From assembly GCA_002749535.1 (NCBI GenBank), contig MZZL01000409.1:124398-188397 (forward strand): 64,000 nt of DNA, read 5' to 3'. The notes below the pieces were generated by a model. That model saw only the letters and a program-made list of their open reading frames with translations, was not told the DNA's origin and made no database searches. This stretch comes from Apophysomyces variabilis. Lineage: Eukaryota; Mucoromycota; Mucoromycetes; Mucorales; Mucoraceae. Positions within the stretch are counted from its first letter, which is position 1, and every line of letters starts with the position of its first letter. The translations under genes and the position numbers were made by a program. Shown piece by piece: positions 38,256 through 50,404 of the stretch.

Positions 38256-40416
38256 TAATCACAAGAAACAAATTTTAGAAAGTGGGGAAAGACGGCCAAA
38301 AAAAATAAGTCTCTATCATACTATCCTTTTTGTTAGCTTAATTAATTTTATTCTCTATCTTTGCATATGGCTGGAACATAGACATGATAAACTAATCTGC
38401 TAATAGATGAAAAAGAAAATGTGCTAGACATAAGTTGTCCAGAAGCTCCAATTATACCACAGCGAAAACTTCTGGGCTATAGGTTCCTAAAGCAAACGGA
38501 CTATATACATTCAACAAATAATTACAAAGAAAAAGACAATTGCATCATGGATTTAGTTATTGGGCGTACGAATAATTTTATTCTGTTTATCACAAGAAGG
38601 ATTTAAGGGGTACACAATGCTTTGTGATTCCATTCTGTTAAAGAATATGTTTAAGCTACGGAAAAGAGAAGCAGCAGCAATCCAATATCTTTGCAACAAA
38701 CTTTAGGAATTATCCGGCTTCGATTTCTTGGCCAGAATCCACCCAAACCTACTAGTACACACTGTGATCCATTACACCTATATACGTACATAACCGGATC
38801 AAACAGGGTAAATTGTTCTTTCCTTTTTTTTCTGGTTCCCTCTAGATATGAGTGCTTAGGGTCAGGCCAACGCGCCGAAGGATAGAACAAATACTAGTGT
38901 GGACAAAGCTCATCCGGTATGCAATAGTGAATTCTTTATATATCACAAAGTCTCCTTTGTAGTCACGGTTAGTGCACATAAACCCAAGTAAAACTTTAAA
39001 GGATGGCTCTTGTCCTATTTTGACAAGAAACCGTCCAACCATCTGCATTATTTTTTTTTTTTTTTCATCAAGAGAATATGACCTTAAATAGCCAAAGTTT
39101 GATTATCTCAAGAGATGATCTAAATGAAGCCATCCGTGTTGCAAAATGAGTTCTTGTGACAGATCAAACATAAAAGAAGGCAAGAAGTAAATACATATAA
39201 ACAATGACAGGGCATGTTTTTGTCTGCTTTATTGAGAAATTCACACTTGTACAGCTCCAAAAAAAAAGTTTTGAAAAATATGCACAGAAACATAACGCTC
39301 TTGTCTTGAGACGGAAACTTTTTTTTTTCATTTGTGATGGCGCTTCTTTCCTCATCCTCCTCTAAAAAAACATTATTAAGCATCTTTTTATACTGTTTTT
39401 GTTTTTTAAAAGAATCTTTGATATAAGAAGAGATACAAAAAAGAGAAAAACTGCCAATGACAAAAGAGTCAATCAAAACTTTTGTAAGGTTTTATTCGTT
39501 TTATTAGATGTTAAAGGTCCCCATTCATTTTACAACAATTTTATTTATTCTAAAACAGTACTTGGCATTTAAACCATAAACATGTCATGCGGATCAAACC
39601 GGTGTTTTAGCAGGCTCATCAAGCAAATGGAGCAAAAGCCCACTATTCCTCAAAAGGTTCGACATGTGCGTTCCATGTTGGTAAAAAAGAAAAAAAAACA
39701 GAGAAAAAAGTTGGCACAAGGGAAACCTGGCCAAAAAGCGGCATAGAAAGAAAAAAAAAAGATAGATGAGGCTGTTCTCTGACAAGCGTATGCTTTTTTC
39801 TTTCTTTTACGAAATGAATATACAAAAATATAAAGAAAAACAAAACAAATGGTTGTCTCAAGAACAACCCCCACCTTGCGCTTTGTCTGCGAATAATAGG
39901 AACATTGAACAACTGGTTTAGAAAATTGGCTACTCTTTTTTTTTTTTTTCTCACACTAGACTTTTCCTCCAACCTACATTCGGGTTTTGCAATACAATCC
40001 AGTTTCTAACAGATCACGGCATGGATTCATCGATGCTATTGAAGAAACGAGATATCGCATAGTGGATGATGAATTGTACGCTTTTCCCTTTCATAATGCA
40101 TATCTTTAAATCAGCCATTTTTGAACTTGAGAAACACACAGATGGAGTTTTTTGTCATTATTATCATTTCAAATCATTATTATTGTGTTGTTATTGCCGT
40201 TGTTTACTATGATTATTATCCAACATTGGTTTCATCGCTTCTTTTCTTTCGATCTGTTATATTTTTTTTTGCTTATATCGGGCACAATTTCTACAATGCC
40301 TTCAATCCGACCAATGCTTTTTTTTTTCTTCTTCTTCTTCTTGTCCAACAAAGTGAGGATCATACCTCTTCTTCAGATGCCCTGATAAGAAAAATAAAAA
40401 AGCTATCCATCGTTTC
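38256..40416. other. convergent intergenic region between the two zinc-finger genes
   Basis: No gene is supported. Several homopolymer A and T runs occur (for example about 39050-39065 and 39930-39950), along with a TTC triplet run near 40320-40340. ORFs on either strand translate low-complexity sequence. Confidence 0.45.
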
Positions 40417-41393
40417 TTAGTGTGCCATGTGAGGTTTCGCCGAGCGATGAATTCGAATATGTTGGTTCAGATTATCGGAACGTGAGAAGCGTTTTTGACA
40501 ACTCTGATAGGGACATTCAAAGGCTGAAGACAAGAATGAATTAGGTATGAGATGAGAGGAAAGAAAGGAAAGGAGGGGAAAGGAAGGGGAGGAGGAGAAG
40601 GAGCCGTAGAGTAGAAAAAAGAAAGAAGTTGTATGGACTTACGTTTTTCCAACGTGTGAATCGATCGAATATGTCTTTTCAGATGTTCTGAGCGTTTGAA
40701 TACCTTGCCACATCCTTCGGTTTTACACGTAAACATGCGGATGTTACCCGTAGGAACACTGGATACGCGACGTCCTCGCGAACGTTTCGGAATAGTCTGG
40801 GTCTCGCTATTGGCTGTGCTGGGGGAGACGCATGGTTCGGAAGCTTGAGTGGGATGACTGAAGCTATGGTGTCGAGGTGGAGGAGCGTACAAAGGATAAC
40901 CAAAATAAGAAGCTGAAATGGAATGTCTATGCTGCTGCTGCTGTTGCTGCTGCTGTTGTTGTTCAAATGACGGTTGCTGGTGTGGATGAAGATGGTGGTG
41001 GTGGTGTTGTTGCTGTGATTGTTGATGGGGATGCGATGGCAACCCGAACATGTGAAAAGGTGACATCAACGCTGGGGATGCTGGGAGACTTTGCTGCGCA
41101 CCACCAGAGGATGGATCGATCAAGGGCATTGGGCCAGGGCGAGGTGTTCCTGCAAACTCGTATTTTATTTCAGCATTGTTCGATGGCGAACTTGTCGTAT
41201 AATGGTAGTCATTCTGAGGAGATATCAAATGATAGCCAAACCGTCGATGGTGATCTGTTTCCTCTTTTTCTGTTTTGATATGTATTCCCTTGTAATCATA
41301 GGAGGCATCTGGATAACCATTGACTGTAGGAGGACTGATAAATGCTTTCGTTGGACCGTTATGACTGATGGATTGTACACAGGGAGACGACAT
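40417..41393 (-). CDS. Msn2-like C2H2 transcription factor with polyQ/polyHis
   Basis: This protein has two C2H2 fingers of the Msn2/Msn4/Seb1 type, which read stress-response elements. The start MSSPCVQSISHNGPTKAF begins a Pro/Ser/Gln-rich activation region with HHHHHLHPHQQ and a run of ten glutamines. A basic stretch (IPKRSRGRRVSSVPTG) precedes finger 1 (FTCKTEGCGKVFKRSEHLKR, then HIRSIHTLEKP) and finger 2 (FECPYQSCQKRFSRSDNLNQ). The RSEHLKRHIRS and SRSDNLNQH helices are the Msn2-type recognition helices. One intron of about 125 nt separates the fingers exactly after TLEK. The stop is 40417-40419, only ten residues beyond finger 2. The minus strand is preceded by a T/C-rich leader. Upstream in-frame residues are treated as UTR because they are hydrophobic and low complexity. 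Confidence 0.9.
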
Positions 41394-42261
41394 CTGTTCA
41401 GGGATGATGAAAGAGGAAAATAACAACACCAACAAGAAAATGTGAAAGACGCAAGAAGGAAGGGAACCAGCGAGTTTTCTGGGGAAAAGGAGCGAAAGAG
41501 ATGTAAAAAAGAGACGACGAAACCCAGAGACATACACATAAGTGCTTATTTAAGGGTGGAAGCGTGGTTTGCAATTGTCTCTTATTAAATCTCATGTTCT
41601 TCTTTTTCTGTGTTCTTGTTCTTATTTCCTCTTCTTTTTTTTTCTTCCCACCTTGTTAGTGATATTCTTATTCATGAATTCGTCAATAGATTGACCTTGT
41701 TCTATTTTGCTTTTACGATTTGCATCTATTCTATTCTGTCTCACTATCACTTTTTCTTTCTTTTCCGGGTTTAAGGAGAAAGGTTCAATTTAGAAAGTGA
41801 AAGCACTATTTTAATCAACGTCCATTTTGAGATCTAGAGCAGTAAGGGAAAAAAAAGCGTTTGATCATTTCAGTTCAGGGCCCTGTCTATGCACGAGGTC
41901 GAGAATCAGTAATACTCCTGTAAAAAAAAAGAAACCCTTTCTCTTTTTCGTGCCATTTTTCCATCCCGAATGGTTCTTTGTTTTCTCATGAGTCTTGTGG
42001 ACAATGTAGTTGGGTTTCCATTGGTTAATGCTGAAATTGACATATTTAATCAATGGCTTGTGGGTAATATACCGGGATTCAAGGATCAACATACAATAAA
42101 GTCCTCTTTCCAAGATACATTAAATCCGAATCACTCTACTTTTGTTTCCGCAATCCAACTGCGCTCGTAAAAATTCATATAAAATAGTCGACTGTGATGT
42201 GAAAATAATACACACGGTAGGTGGTGGCTGTACAGGTAAAAAGGTAGAAAAAAAAGAGGTT
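41394..42261. other. intergenic region upstream of the Msn2-like gene
   Basis: It holds the Msn2-like gene promoter, with a purine-rich plus strand (41405-41520) reading T/C on the gene strand, and the 3' region of the RNase P subunit gene. No other gene is seen. Confidence 0.45.
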
Positions 42262-42816
42262 TCAAAAGGGCTGGAAAGGATCTCCACATCCTAGCAAACT
42301 GTTGCTCTGTTGATTGGCTTGTTCTTTTCGCTTGGCCAACATCGCCTGCAAACTGTTCTTCTTTGGCTTTTTCTTCTTGGACTTGTCTTGCATTAAGTTA
42401 TTGCTATTACTCTTGTCTATGGGTTGCGTAGATGTTGTCATAGTTTTTGTTGTTGTAGTTACTCCGGGTGCGATCTTTAACGATGTCACCAACGGTGCTT
42501 GTGCTTTTGGTAAAGCTGGTTTATAGGATCCTTTTAAGCACAGTTTATGGGAACACGCTTGACAGGTATATATCACGCGGTTTCGTTTCCGTTTTGTTTC
42601 GAAGCCGACGGTTGTGTTTAGGCCGGGTGCATAAACTTGACCGCAGCGAAGACAGGACACTCGTCTAATGGGTTTTGCTGGAGTTACATTGTGTTGTCGA
42701 ACGGTCTGCTGGAATTCGCTCATATAAAACCGAGAAAGTTGAGGGCAGCTACGAAAAACGACATGACTCGCTCGGAAAAGGAAATCAAGCCGACTTGTTT
42801 GTTGATTGGTAGCCAT
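42262..42816 (-). CDS. RNase P/MRP protein subunit, Rpr2/Rpp21/SNM1 family
   Basis: This subunit of RNase P (tRNA 5' processing) or RNase MRP binds RNA through a zinc ribbon. The ORF is uninterrupted, 184 aa, starting MATNQQTSRLDFLFRASHVV. The family pattern is clear: RLDFLFRASH helix, SRFYMSEFQQTVRQH, then two Cys pairs CLRCGQVYAPGLNTTV and YTCQACSHK for one Zn. A Lys-rich tail (KSKKKKPKKNSLQAMLAKRK) follows, typical of RNA-binding or nucleolar proteins. Seven upstream in-frame residues (MHLTNLI) are possible but the second Met fits the family better. The Thr/Lys-rich linker is variable. Assignment to Rpr2 rather than Snm1 is uncertain. Confidence 0.85.
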   Translation of the reverse strand: MATNQQTSRLDFLFRASHVVFRSCPQLSRFYMSEFQQTVRQHNVTPAKPIRRVSCLRCGQVYAPGLNTTVGFETKRKRNRVIYTCQACSHKLCLKGSYKPALPKAQAPLVTSLKIAPGVTTTTKTMTTSTQPIDKSNSNNLMQDKSKKKKPKKNSLQAMLAKRKEQANQQSNSLLGCGDPFQPF

Positions 42817-45800
42817 GATCAAGTTGGTTAGGTGCAAAGGTACGGTCCTCCTTTCAGTGGCTTTTCCAATGGCCGAAGAAACAGATCAACTTAAACTCCG
42901 TTATTGCAGGACAGGCAGCCAGCGAACATTACTGGTCGTGGAATATCTCTAAAATGCGTCGATGCATAGGATAGAATTATGTTGTTTGAATAATGCACTT
43001 CGCGCGAGTCAATTGATAGGATACGGATTTATCCAACTTTAGAGGATCTCATCTTTTACTTTGACTAGAGAACACATTTCCCTTTTTTGTGCACTTTTGA
43101 TTTACAAACAGAAGGTGGTGTTCTCTCCATCCAACCACATCTATCTACTGCGAAATCGGCCAATCGTTCACATATATCCCACTGTTGCCCATTTGTCTGC
43201 GTATTGCTGTAATACGAGCCATTCATTGCCTTGCTGTAGATTTCTGTGGTACGTTGTTTCAATGACGAGAACGCCTCGACTCTGTCATCCACATAACACA
43301 TCCCTGCTGAGACCCTAAGTTGGCCATACATACAGAGTGATTTATTTTCCATCTTTTTTATATTTTATTCGGCACAGTCTTTGTCCCAAAAGACGTTGAT
43401 TGTGTGAAGAAGCTACCTATTGACTCCGCTCCGTAAGTGATTGAACAATGTTATCCCTTTGCGCATAGCGTGACGCACAATCGTGTCATTCACTGGCTTT
43501 TGACACGGACCTCCGGTCTGCAAGATATCACTAGTCTTCACCCTCACCGGGAAAGACATGGGACGTACTCCTGCCGCACGACAGGAATAGGCTTTCGAGG
43601 ATAGAAGTGAAGACATGAAAATTTGTTTCATTTGCTAACCGAGAATGTAGCTTTGTTCTGCTCCAACAGATTTCGAGTGCTTGGAGGACCGAGTTCATGT
43701 AGGTAAAATCTGTTCTTTTGCCGCAATTGCTTTAGCGATCGCGCATACATATTTTTGGTTTCCGGAATATATTAAACCCTTTCTAAGGAGGCAATGATTT
43801 GGTTAGATTACCATTAAGAATTTTTGGATGAACAAGCACCCTGATGCTATAAGTGCTATTTCCAGTATACCGCAAAAGCTTTGCTATCTAGTTGAATTCT
43901 TTGGTGTTTAAAAACTATATCGGTACTCTAGAAAGTCGATTTGTTTGGCTATACATCCTTGGGTTATTATCACGACTATATTCTTCCACTTTCTGAAGCT
44001 AGATATGCATAAAAGTACCAGGTTCAGAATCAGTAATTCTTCAAAACGGCCCGTTGGGTAACCGTGTGAAAAGAAAAGAGAACCACGTGTGCTGTGTTAC
44101 CCAACAGAGACTAAGCACAAAAGAGCCTTTCATCTCGTTGCTACTACCATCACCAACCTTGGAGTACATCAATAACGCATTTACAATGTTGGCATAATGG
44201 CTTACTCAGCTATCTTATCGTTCTGTTAGTAGACGATGAATAATATGCTCGCATTCTAATGACTGTGTACGTTTTATCTTAGCAGAAAGACAAGACTAAA
44301 GTGCTTGCAGTGTGTAATCGATGCTTGCCATATTTGACCTTATCAGATCCACGTTCCGTACAAGACTCATCTACGGAAAGCAACTTCTTGGGGCCGACGT
44401 GGAAAAACACAAACTAAAAGAAATATTTCAATCAAGCAGCCTGTTTACTTTGTTTGTTTTTGCGCGGGATTGCTTAAGAGGGCACGTATTGCTCTTCCAA
44501 AGTTTAATCATTTCTTTGTTTTTCCGGATCAAGTTGTTTCTCGATCTAATTGAGCCAACTCCAACTCCATCACAGGGCCATATCCCTGGAAAGTGAATAC
44601 CGGATAAGCATTTCCCAATCGATCCTGTTCCATGAACACAAAGAAAGTCATACAAACAAAGAAGACAGGTGGCAAAAGAGTATTGGGAAGGTAATCTCGA
44701 TTAGCTCATCTTGGTTCTTGTGAACCTTCCTAGCACAAATCATTGAAACCAGAAAAGGTTCATCTCTTACCAGGCCCTATCCGACTTTTTCATGAGATTG
44801 TGGAAGGAATAACCCTAGATAGGATATTTTATGTATCCGGGTGCATTACGTAGCTAACTTGGAACCCCCCCGCTGTTACCGTATTTCTAATTTGGACGAC
44901 CGGATAGTGTATCTACATATGGAATTCATTCATCTTGTGTATCTTCCCATAAGAGGGGTTAGGTTATGTTTACAAGCATCAAACGCAAAGAAAACAGATG
45001 CAACTAGTTATCAAACACCAATAGCATGTATGAAAGGCAACGCCTGTTCAATGACCTGCGCACTGTACTTCAACCCAAACAAAATCACGCCGCATTGCAA
45101 AAAAGAAAAAAAATGAGAACGGTAGAAGCTTTGCCAACCATGTTCTGCACAGCATCTCAAGTTAGTGTGCGAAAAGCGGTAAGCAACTCTGTATATATCG
45201 AAAGTCACCATCTATCCATGGAGACTAACGTAGGTAGATCCTTGTTTCCGTGAAAAGCTAGAAAAGCGTCAATTCTACAGAAACACTTTTGTGCATGGCA
45301 AAGGTCAGTTTATTGCAGAAGTGTGTAACGCACAGTGTGACCGTGGCACGCAACTGTAAGAAAATCTGCTGACATCGTTTTCTTCTATTCTACTTTGCTT
45401 AAAATGTTTATAGATCGGACTCATGAGAACACAACGCTTGCATGTAGAACAATCCAACATAAGTGTTGACCGGTTAAAGTATGACTGTGTAATCGAATCG
45501 ATACACAACGGGTCACTCAAGTCTACAGCCATATATCGGAACAAGCTCCGATCCATTGAAAACACTTTGTTTTTACACGTTTTTGTATTGTACGTTTCTG
45601 GCCGGGGAGTAAGAATAAGTAGAAGTTGTTTGCAAAAGGAAGAGACCGGCATCATTCCATGAACGAATCCCAGCCACATCAAGCCATGGTCAGTTGACTG
45701 ATCAAGCGGACGTTTGCTGTTGGTAAACAATCGTACCGATCTGTTAACATGTGTGCAAGGCTATATTTGCATTTGTCATTAAGCATTTAACTAAACATCT

Positions 45801-46320
45801 TTCCCTCTGTTTGTTGTGACAAACATTGTTTTGACCGTGCTTGTTTGTTCGTCGACGTCGGGTGAAGGAAGGAACAGTTTATTAACGTTGGAAATAGACG
45901 GATTTGATCTTGGCAAGCAAGAAAACGAAAATCCGAGCACATACTACGAACCTCCTTTGTCGTTACAGTGGGACGTCTCATGTGCAACCCTAAAACAGGT
46001 CCAGCAATCTACTGGCACATCATCGGGTCCAACGACAAGCCGCTTCGGTGATTGGACACTTTTTTTTCTTTGGAAGCACGATCACTTATACTATATGTAC
46101 ATCAAACTATGAGAATAATAATATAGAAAAAAAGGAAAGAAAAAAAGAAATAGGTAACGTGTGATGGTGCGATAACAAAGAAGCTATGGGAAACAACGTC
46201 ATGTGTATATGTGGTATGCTAGAGGGAAGCGATAAGCGGTCTGTGTTTTTTCTTTTTCTATGACCAAAAAACAAAACAGTTAATTTTTTTCGTTGTAGTG
46301 GCAGCAATTTGCTTTTTTCT
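42817..46320. other. 3.5-kb gene-free region
   Basis: No known family appears. A 10-bp inverted repeat lies at 44053-44105. ORFs of 90-140 codons (43065-43352, 45305-45730 minus) are Cys/Ser-rich without motifs and are likely random. Decayed mobile-element sequence is possible but unsupported. Confidence 0.45.
44053..44105. repeat. inverted repeat, 10-bp stem
   Basis: GTTGGGTAAC at 44053-44062 pairs with GTTACCCAAC at 44096-44105 across a 33-nt loop. It lies in non-coding DNA with no associated ORF. Confidence 0.5.
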
Positions 46321-46806
46321 TTAGGAGACCCTTGAAGAAATGGGTCTTGAAGACACTGGATCTTGTGGATAAGAAGGTTCTGGTGGAGGTGGCGGCATAT
46401 GATAGAAATCGCCGTCATCTCCGGAAGAGAAAGAACTGTTGGATGCGGATTCATCGTGATCAGGTGGGTCGATCCAGGCATCGGGTTGCATTACTCGTGA
46501 TAGACGGTACTTTACCCCGAGATAGCTCAAATAGTTGGACTTTGGAAATACACGGACGCGCTTGACATCGGGGAAATGTGAATCTTGAATATCAACAAAC
46601 GTGCCACCGAGATTCAGTGTCTGTTCCAGCTTGGATTGATTGGCAGCATCAAAAGGGACCCACTTGGCATGCATAAACACAAGCCATGTGAAATAGGCGG
46701 TACTTTTTCTAGTACTTGTGACCAGAGGAAGTGGTGAATAATCGCCGGATAACTGCAGAGCATGTTCAAAGGTATAAGCGTGATTACGAATATTGGTTAT
46801 TGGCAT
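46321..46806 (-). CDS. small conserved-looking protein with WWE-like domain
   Basis: An uninterrupted ORF of 161 aa starts MPITNIRNHAYTFEHALQLS. Residues ~37-105 read YFTWLVFMHAKWVPFDAANQ, QTLNLGGTFVDIQDSHF and KRVRVFPKSNYLSYLG, ending LSRVMQPDAW. The order W, WVPF, GGTFVDI, basic strand, Y/W resembles WWE-type ubiquitin/ADP-ribose-associated domains, but similarity is by pattern only. The C-terminal 55 residues are Asp/Ser then Pro-rich (DDHDESASNSSFSSGDD in part, then MPPPPPEPSYPQD) and probably disordered. There are no catalytic motifs, so an adaptor role is plausible. A purine-rich plus-strand stretch at 46855-46930 gives this gene a T/C leader, supporting that it is real. The domain call is tentative. 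Confidence 0.65.
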   Translation of the reverse strand: MPITNIRNHAYTFEHALQLSGDYSPLPLVTSTRKSTAYFTWLVFMHAKWVPFDAANQSKLEQTLNLGGTFVDIQDSHFPDVKRVRVFPKSNYLSYLGVKYRLSRVMQPDAWIDPPDHDESASNSSFSSGDDGDFYHMPPPPPEPSYPQDPVSSRPISSRVS

Positions 46807-49800
46807 GATGTGATGTGGTCAAAGCAAAAAAGAAAATGTATGTGTGTTAGAGAGAAACAGAAAAAGAGAGAGAGAGTGAGAGGGAGATAAAGAGAGAAGA
46901 GAGAGACGTTTAAAGAGAGAGAAGGAAACAAAGAACGCTGTTCAGTTGATATTTGGTGATACAAGCGAAGGCAGGGTTCTTTGCCAAACCTACCGTTTCT
47001 TTTTTCATGAGGTCTGTACGCATGATCCAATCACATTTGTATCGTGAGAATATGATAAACCGTCAAATAGACTATATTCATCCCTTTATTATCCATCATC
47101 ATCTTACTCATATTTACATCAGATGCAGGGATACACTCTAACCCCACACTTTATATGTAGTCCCGTGTCATGGGCTCATATCGAGAACGAAAGAAGGAAA
47201 ATACAACACCAGCATCATCGTCATCCTCGACAGAAAAAGCATGGATTTATCTGCCTTTCAATTAGCGAAATAGATGTAACGACCGGTGACCCTATCCACC
47301 ATTTAGGGATACTCATGCCTCTAACCTTCGTTGAAAATTACTACTACTACAAGAACAACAAAAGGAAACAAGGAGCAGAATACGGACAATAGAAACTAGC
47401 TAATTTGCAGGAGAATGCATACTACCCTGACTGTCACTATTTCGCACTATTCTACCCAAAAAGAAGCATGTTTGCAGCACTGCTCGGAAGATATACCATC
47501 CTTTATCAGACGAGAACTTTAAATAGTCAACCAGTACAACATGATCGGCCTACTGTGATAAATCTTGAAGTTGAAACACAGTAGTTAGACCATCTTTTTA
47601 CCAGTAAATATATAACCATGCCTGTACGTGGCTATCGAGCAAGAACAAGAATGAACGAGCTATTAACCATTAGTGATGGCGATGGTACGCTCCTTCGTAC
47701 GTTACCACGAACATCAGTTACATCCGAAGAATAAAACTCAGGTCAATTATCCAAAGGATCATATGCCATCCCAAACCCACTAGTTGTTGATCGAGTTTCC
47801 TAGCTGGTTTATCTGGAGATGAAAAGCATTTTACAAAGTTACCCTGTGTACAGATAGAGTTGTTTAGTAAAACTTTATTGTTGGCTCACCGCTAAAGCTA
47901 ACCCATGTGAATATTTTATTTGATGCGAAAAGGACATCTTTGGTGAAAAAGAAAAAAAGAAAAGGCCTTTGTAACACCATACTGCATGAGACTTTCTCCT
48001 CTCGTTTTGCATGTGACAGGACACCCTATGTCAAGTGCGAATAGGAAGAAATAAACAGACTTGTATCGATAACAGAATATTCATTCTTTGTTTTTGATCA
48101 AGGGATGGCACACATAGAATGTCAACTGCTACTTGCAGAGCTGTGTATAATCCCACGTGCAGAAACCACGGCTGTGTCGGACCAAGAGCCGTCCTAGACG
48201 ACAAAGATCTGGCGTGACTCATCGAAGCGAAAGAGATACAGAAGGTCGATCTGGTTTATTATGTACATGACCTATTTCGAGAAGAAATTTTCAGATGATA
48301 TCATGAACAAGGAAGAACAGTGCGTTGCGGATTGAATCGGGTTGAACAGCGAATCATTTCACAGATTTTTCTTCCGTACGTCAAGCCTCATTTTAATTCA
48401 AAGCTATTGCATTTTTAGGTAAGCGCTTCCGGAAACTAGCATCGTATCAAGGGCTGCTACTGTGCTTAGAGCTATTTCTTAACCAATGTTTGTTCTACGA
48501 ATGCTGGATACCCAGAATGAAGAGCATACAATAAGTGGAACTGCCCAAGTCAATGACTGTACTAGGCTAAGCAATGGATTCCCTGTGAAACAGATAGTAC
48601 TTCTAGTACTGCTTGTATATCTCACTCTCGGAACATATTGTATAAAACAAGGACTTATCTTTACGTCAAAAGCGGTATGAGAAGTCTTCCATTTCCTGCA
48701 TTGAACGGGAAATAGCCGAAAGACAAGAGGTTTGTTTTTCCGATGGTGTTTTCTGGAACGTTTACGGGGCGGTTGATGCTTGGCTTGGCAAAATATTGAT
48801 CTAGTCGAATACTGTTTGCTTAAATTGATTACAGAACTAAGTAGGATGAGATTGGACAGATAGACACCAAGCAAAAGGGTAGTTATCAACATGGACAGGC
48901 ACTCGCTGAGCAATATTTAAGATCCCTAGTTGAATTCATAGTCTATAGTTGGGCAGGTTATGCTTTAAGAAACAGCTCGAATGGGTCTCATAAGGTTTAA
49001 ATCTTGGCTAGTAGCTGTAGAGCGCTTGTGTTGCAAAAGCGATTTGAAAAATATACATGCTCGTCGCAATTTGTATAACGCGCTTTAGATGATGAAATTC
49101 AACGTTCAAGGTTTCTGCTCTTATCTATTGTATGTGTAACTCCAGCTGTGACAGAGGCAAAACTTGCAAACGTTTTGGAAATTTGTACGACGGGCAAGCA
49201 TTCTGACGATCAGAGTTGCGTCTGTGCAGTACAGCTCAAAAAGAAGGTTACGAATTCCGCTAGACTTACTAAAACTGATACCCTTCGTAGTGTGATTGAT
49301 CATCAACTACGAAGCGTCTGGATCATTTTGTGTGTCTTTTTCTGTTTTGCTTACACTTGAACTCTGTTCCGTGAATAAGCAGCTACATAGAATAAGTAAC
49401 CAAGGAATCTATGGAACTGCATGATTGATCATCGTAAATCCCTTAAAAAGACCTCCTCAACTCGTGACAGAGGCTGGTGACATTTCCTGTTTGTGTAAAC
49501 CGGACGTTTAAAGTGCCTCAATCTGAGTGTTACTTTCCCACTGCCTGATAGCACACAGCATAACTTAAAAACAATAGAGAATACGGTTCATGTCGCAGCA
49601 TGGATGACGGACTCGATATCCGCTTAAAATATAGGTTACCAGAGATCAAGATCAAGTCCAACTTATCTTGTCCGGGCTATGCAGCACCAACCCAGCGGAT
49701 AGCCATGTCTAGGAAAACTTTCATCAGGCGTTGTCGGGATGTGTAGTAGATTCATTCTATATGGCGGTAACTGAGTCATCTCATTTTTCGTCTGCAACCA

Positions 49801-49996
49801 GAAGCGTTTGGAAACAGAGAGACAATTTCCAAAGCAGTGAATAACAAACAATGACAACTACACAAGCGAATACTCTAAACTTGCTCTTATCGTCTTTAGT
49901 ATGTCAACTGGGCCGTTTTAGGAGTATTAGAGCACATTAGCCCATATTACATAACCAAGAATTGGCCCCTTCGATACATGAGCTTTGTCAATGGCT
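46807..49996. other. 3.2-kb gene-poor region
   Basis: After the leader of the 161-aa gene no known family is found. A 38-codon plus-strand ORF at 47618-47734 (MPVRGYRARTRMNELLTISD...) has coding-like composition but no match. A 9-bp perfect inverted repeat (49283-49291 with 49306-49314) surrounds a TGATCA core. ORFs at 48479-48913 and 49148-49360 lack motifs. Confidence 0.4.
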
Positions 49997-50372
49997 TTAT
50001 TGTTCATCTTGGGGTGCTTCGTCCATGGGCAATAAATCTTTGATGGCATCTAGTTGCTCTTTGTAAAAATGGTGTATCATACTCCGTGCTTTGTTAATCC
50101 TAATGTTATGTATCGGGTGGGTTGGAGCCTAATCGTCTAATCAGAAATCGACGCCAATCTTGTAAGACATCTTACCAAAAGATTATCAACGTCGCCAACT
50201 ACGACAAATTCGTTCGAATATCTCCACATAAGCGACCCAATCCCTCCACGGGAGGAATCATAGCCACGTTCACTAATAAGCTTCGATTTTTCAAGATCAT
50301 AACGTATCAAATGCTGTGCGGTTGAAAGACCTGATAAACAATAGCATGTGTGATAGTAATCGGGTCCCCTAG

Positions 50373-50404
<32 letters not shown>

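Noticed and set aside
43065..43352. Minus ORF with a YVDD motif, as in reverse transcriptases
   Set aside because: Only the four residues match; surrounding residues lack other RT blocks, so it is chance.
45305..45730. 141-codon minus ORF
   Set aside because: No family motif, odd Cys/Ser composition, no leader; likely random.
48479..48913. 144-codon minus ORF
   Set aside because: No motif; opposite strand carries an equally long open frame, typical of chance.
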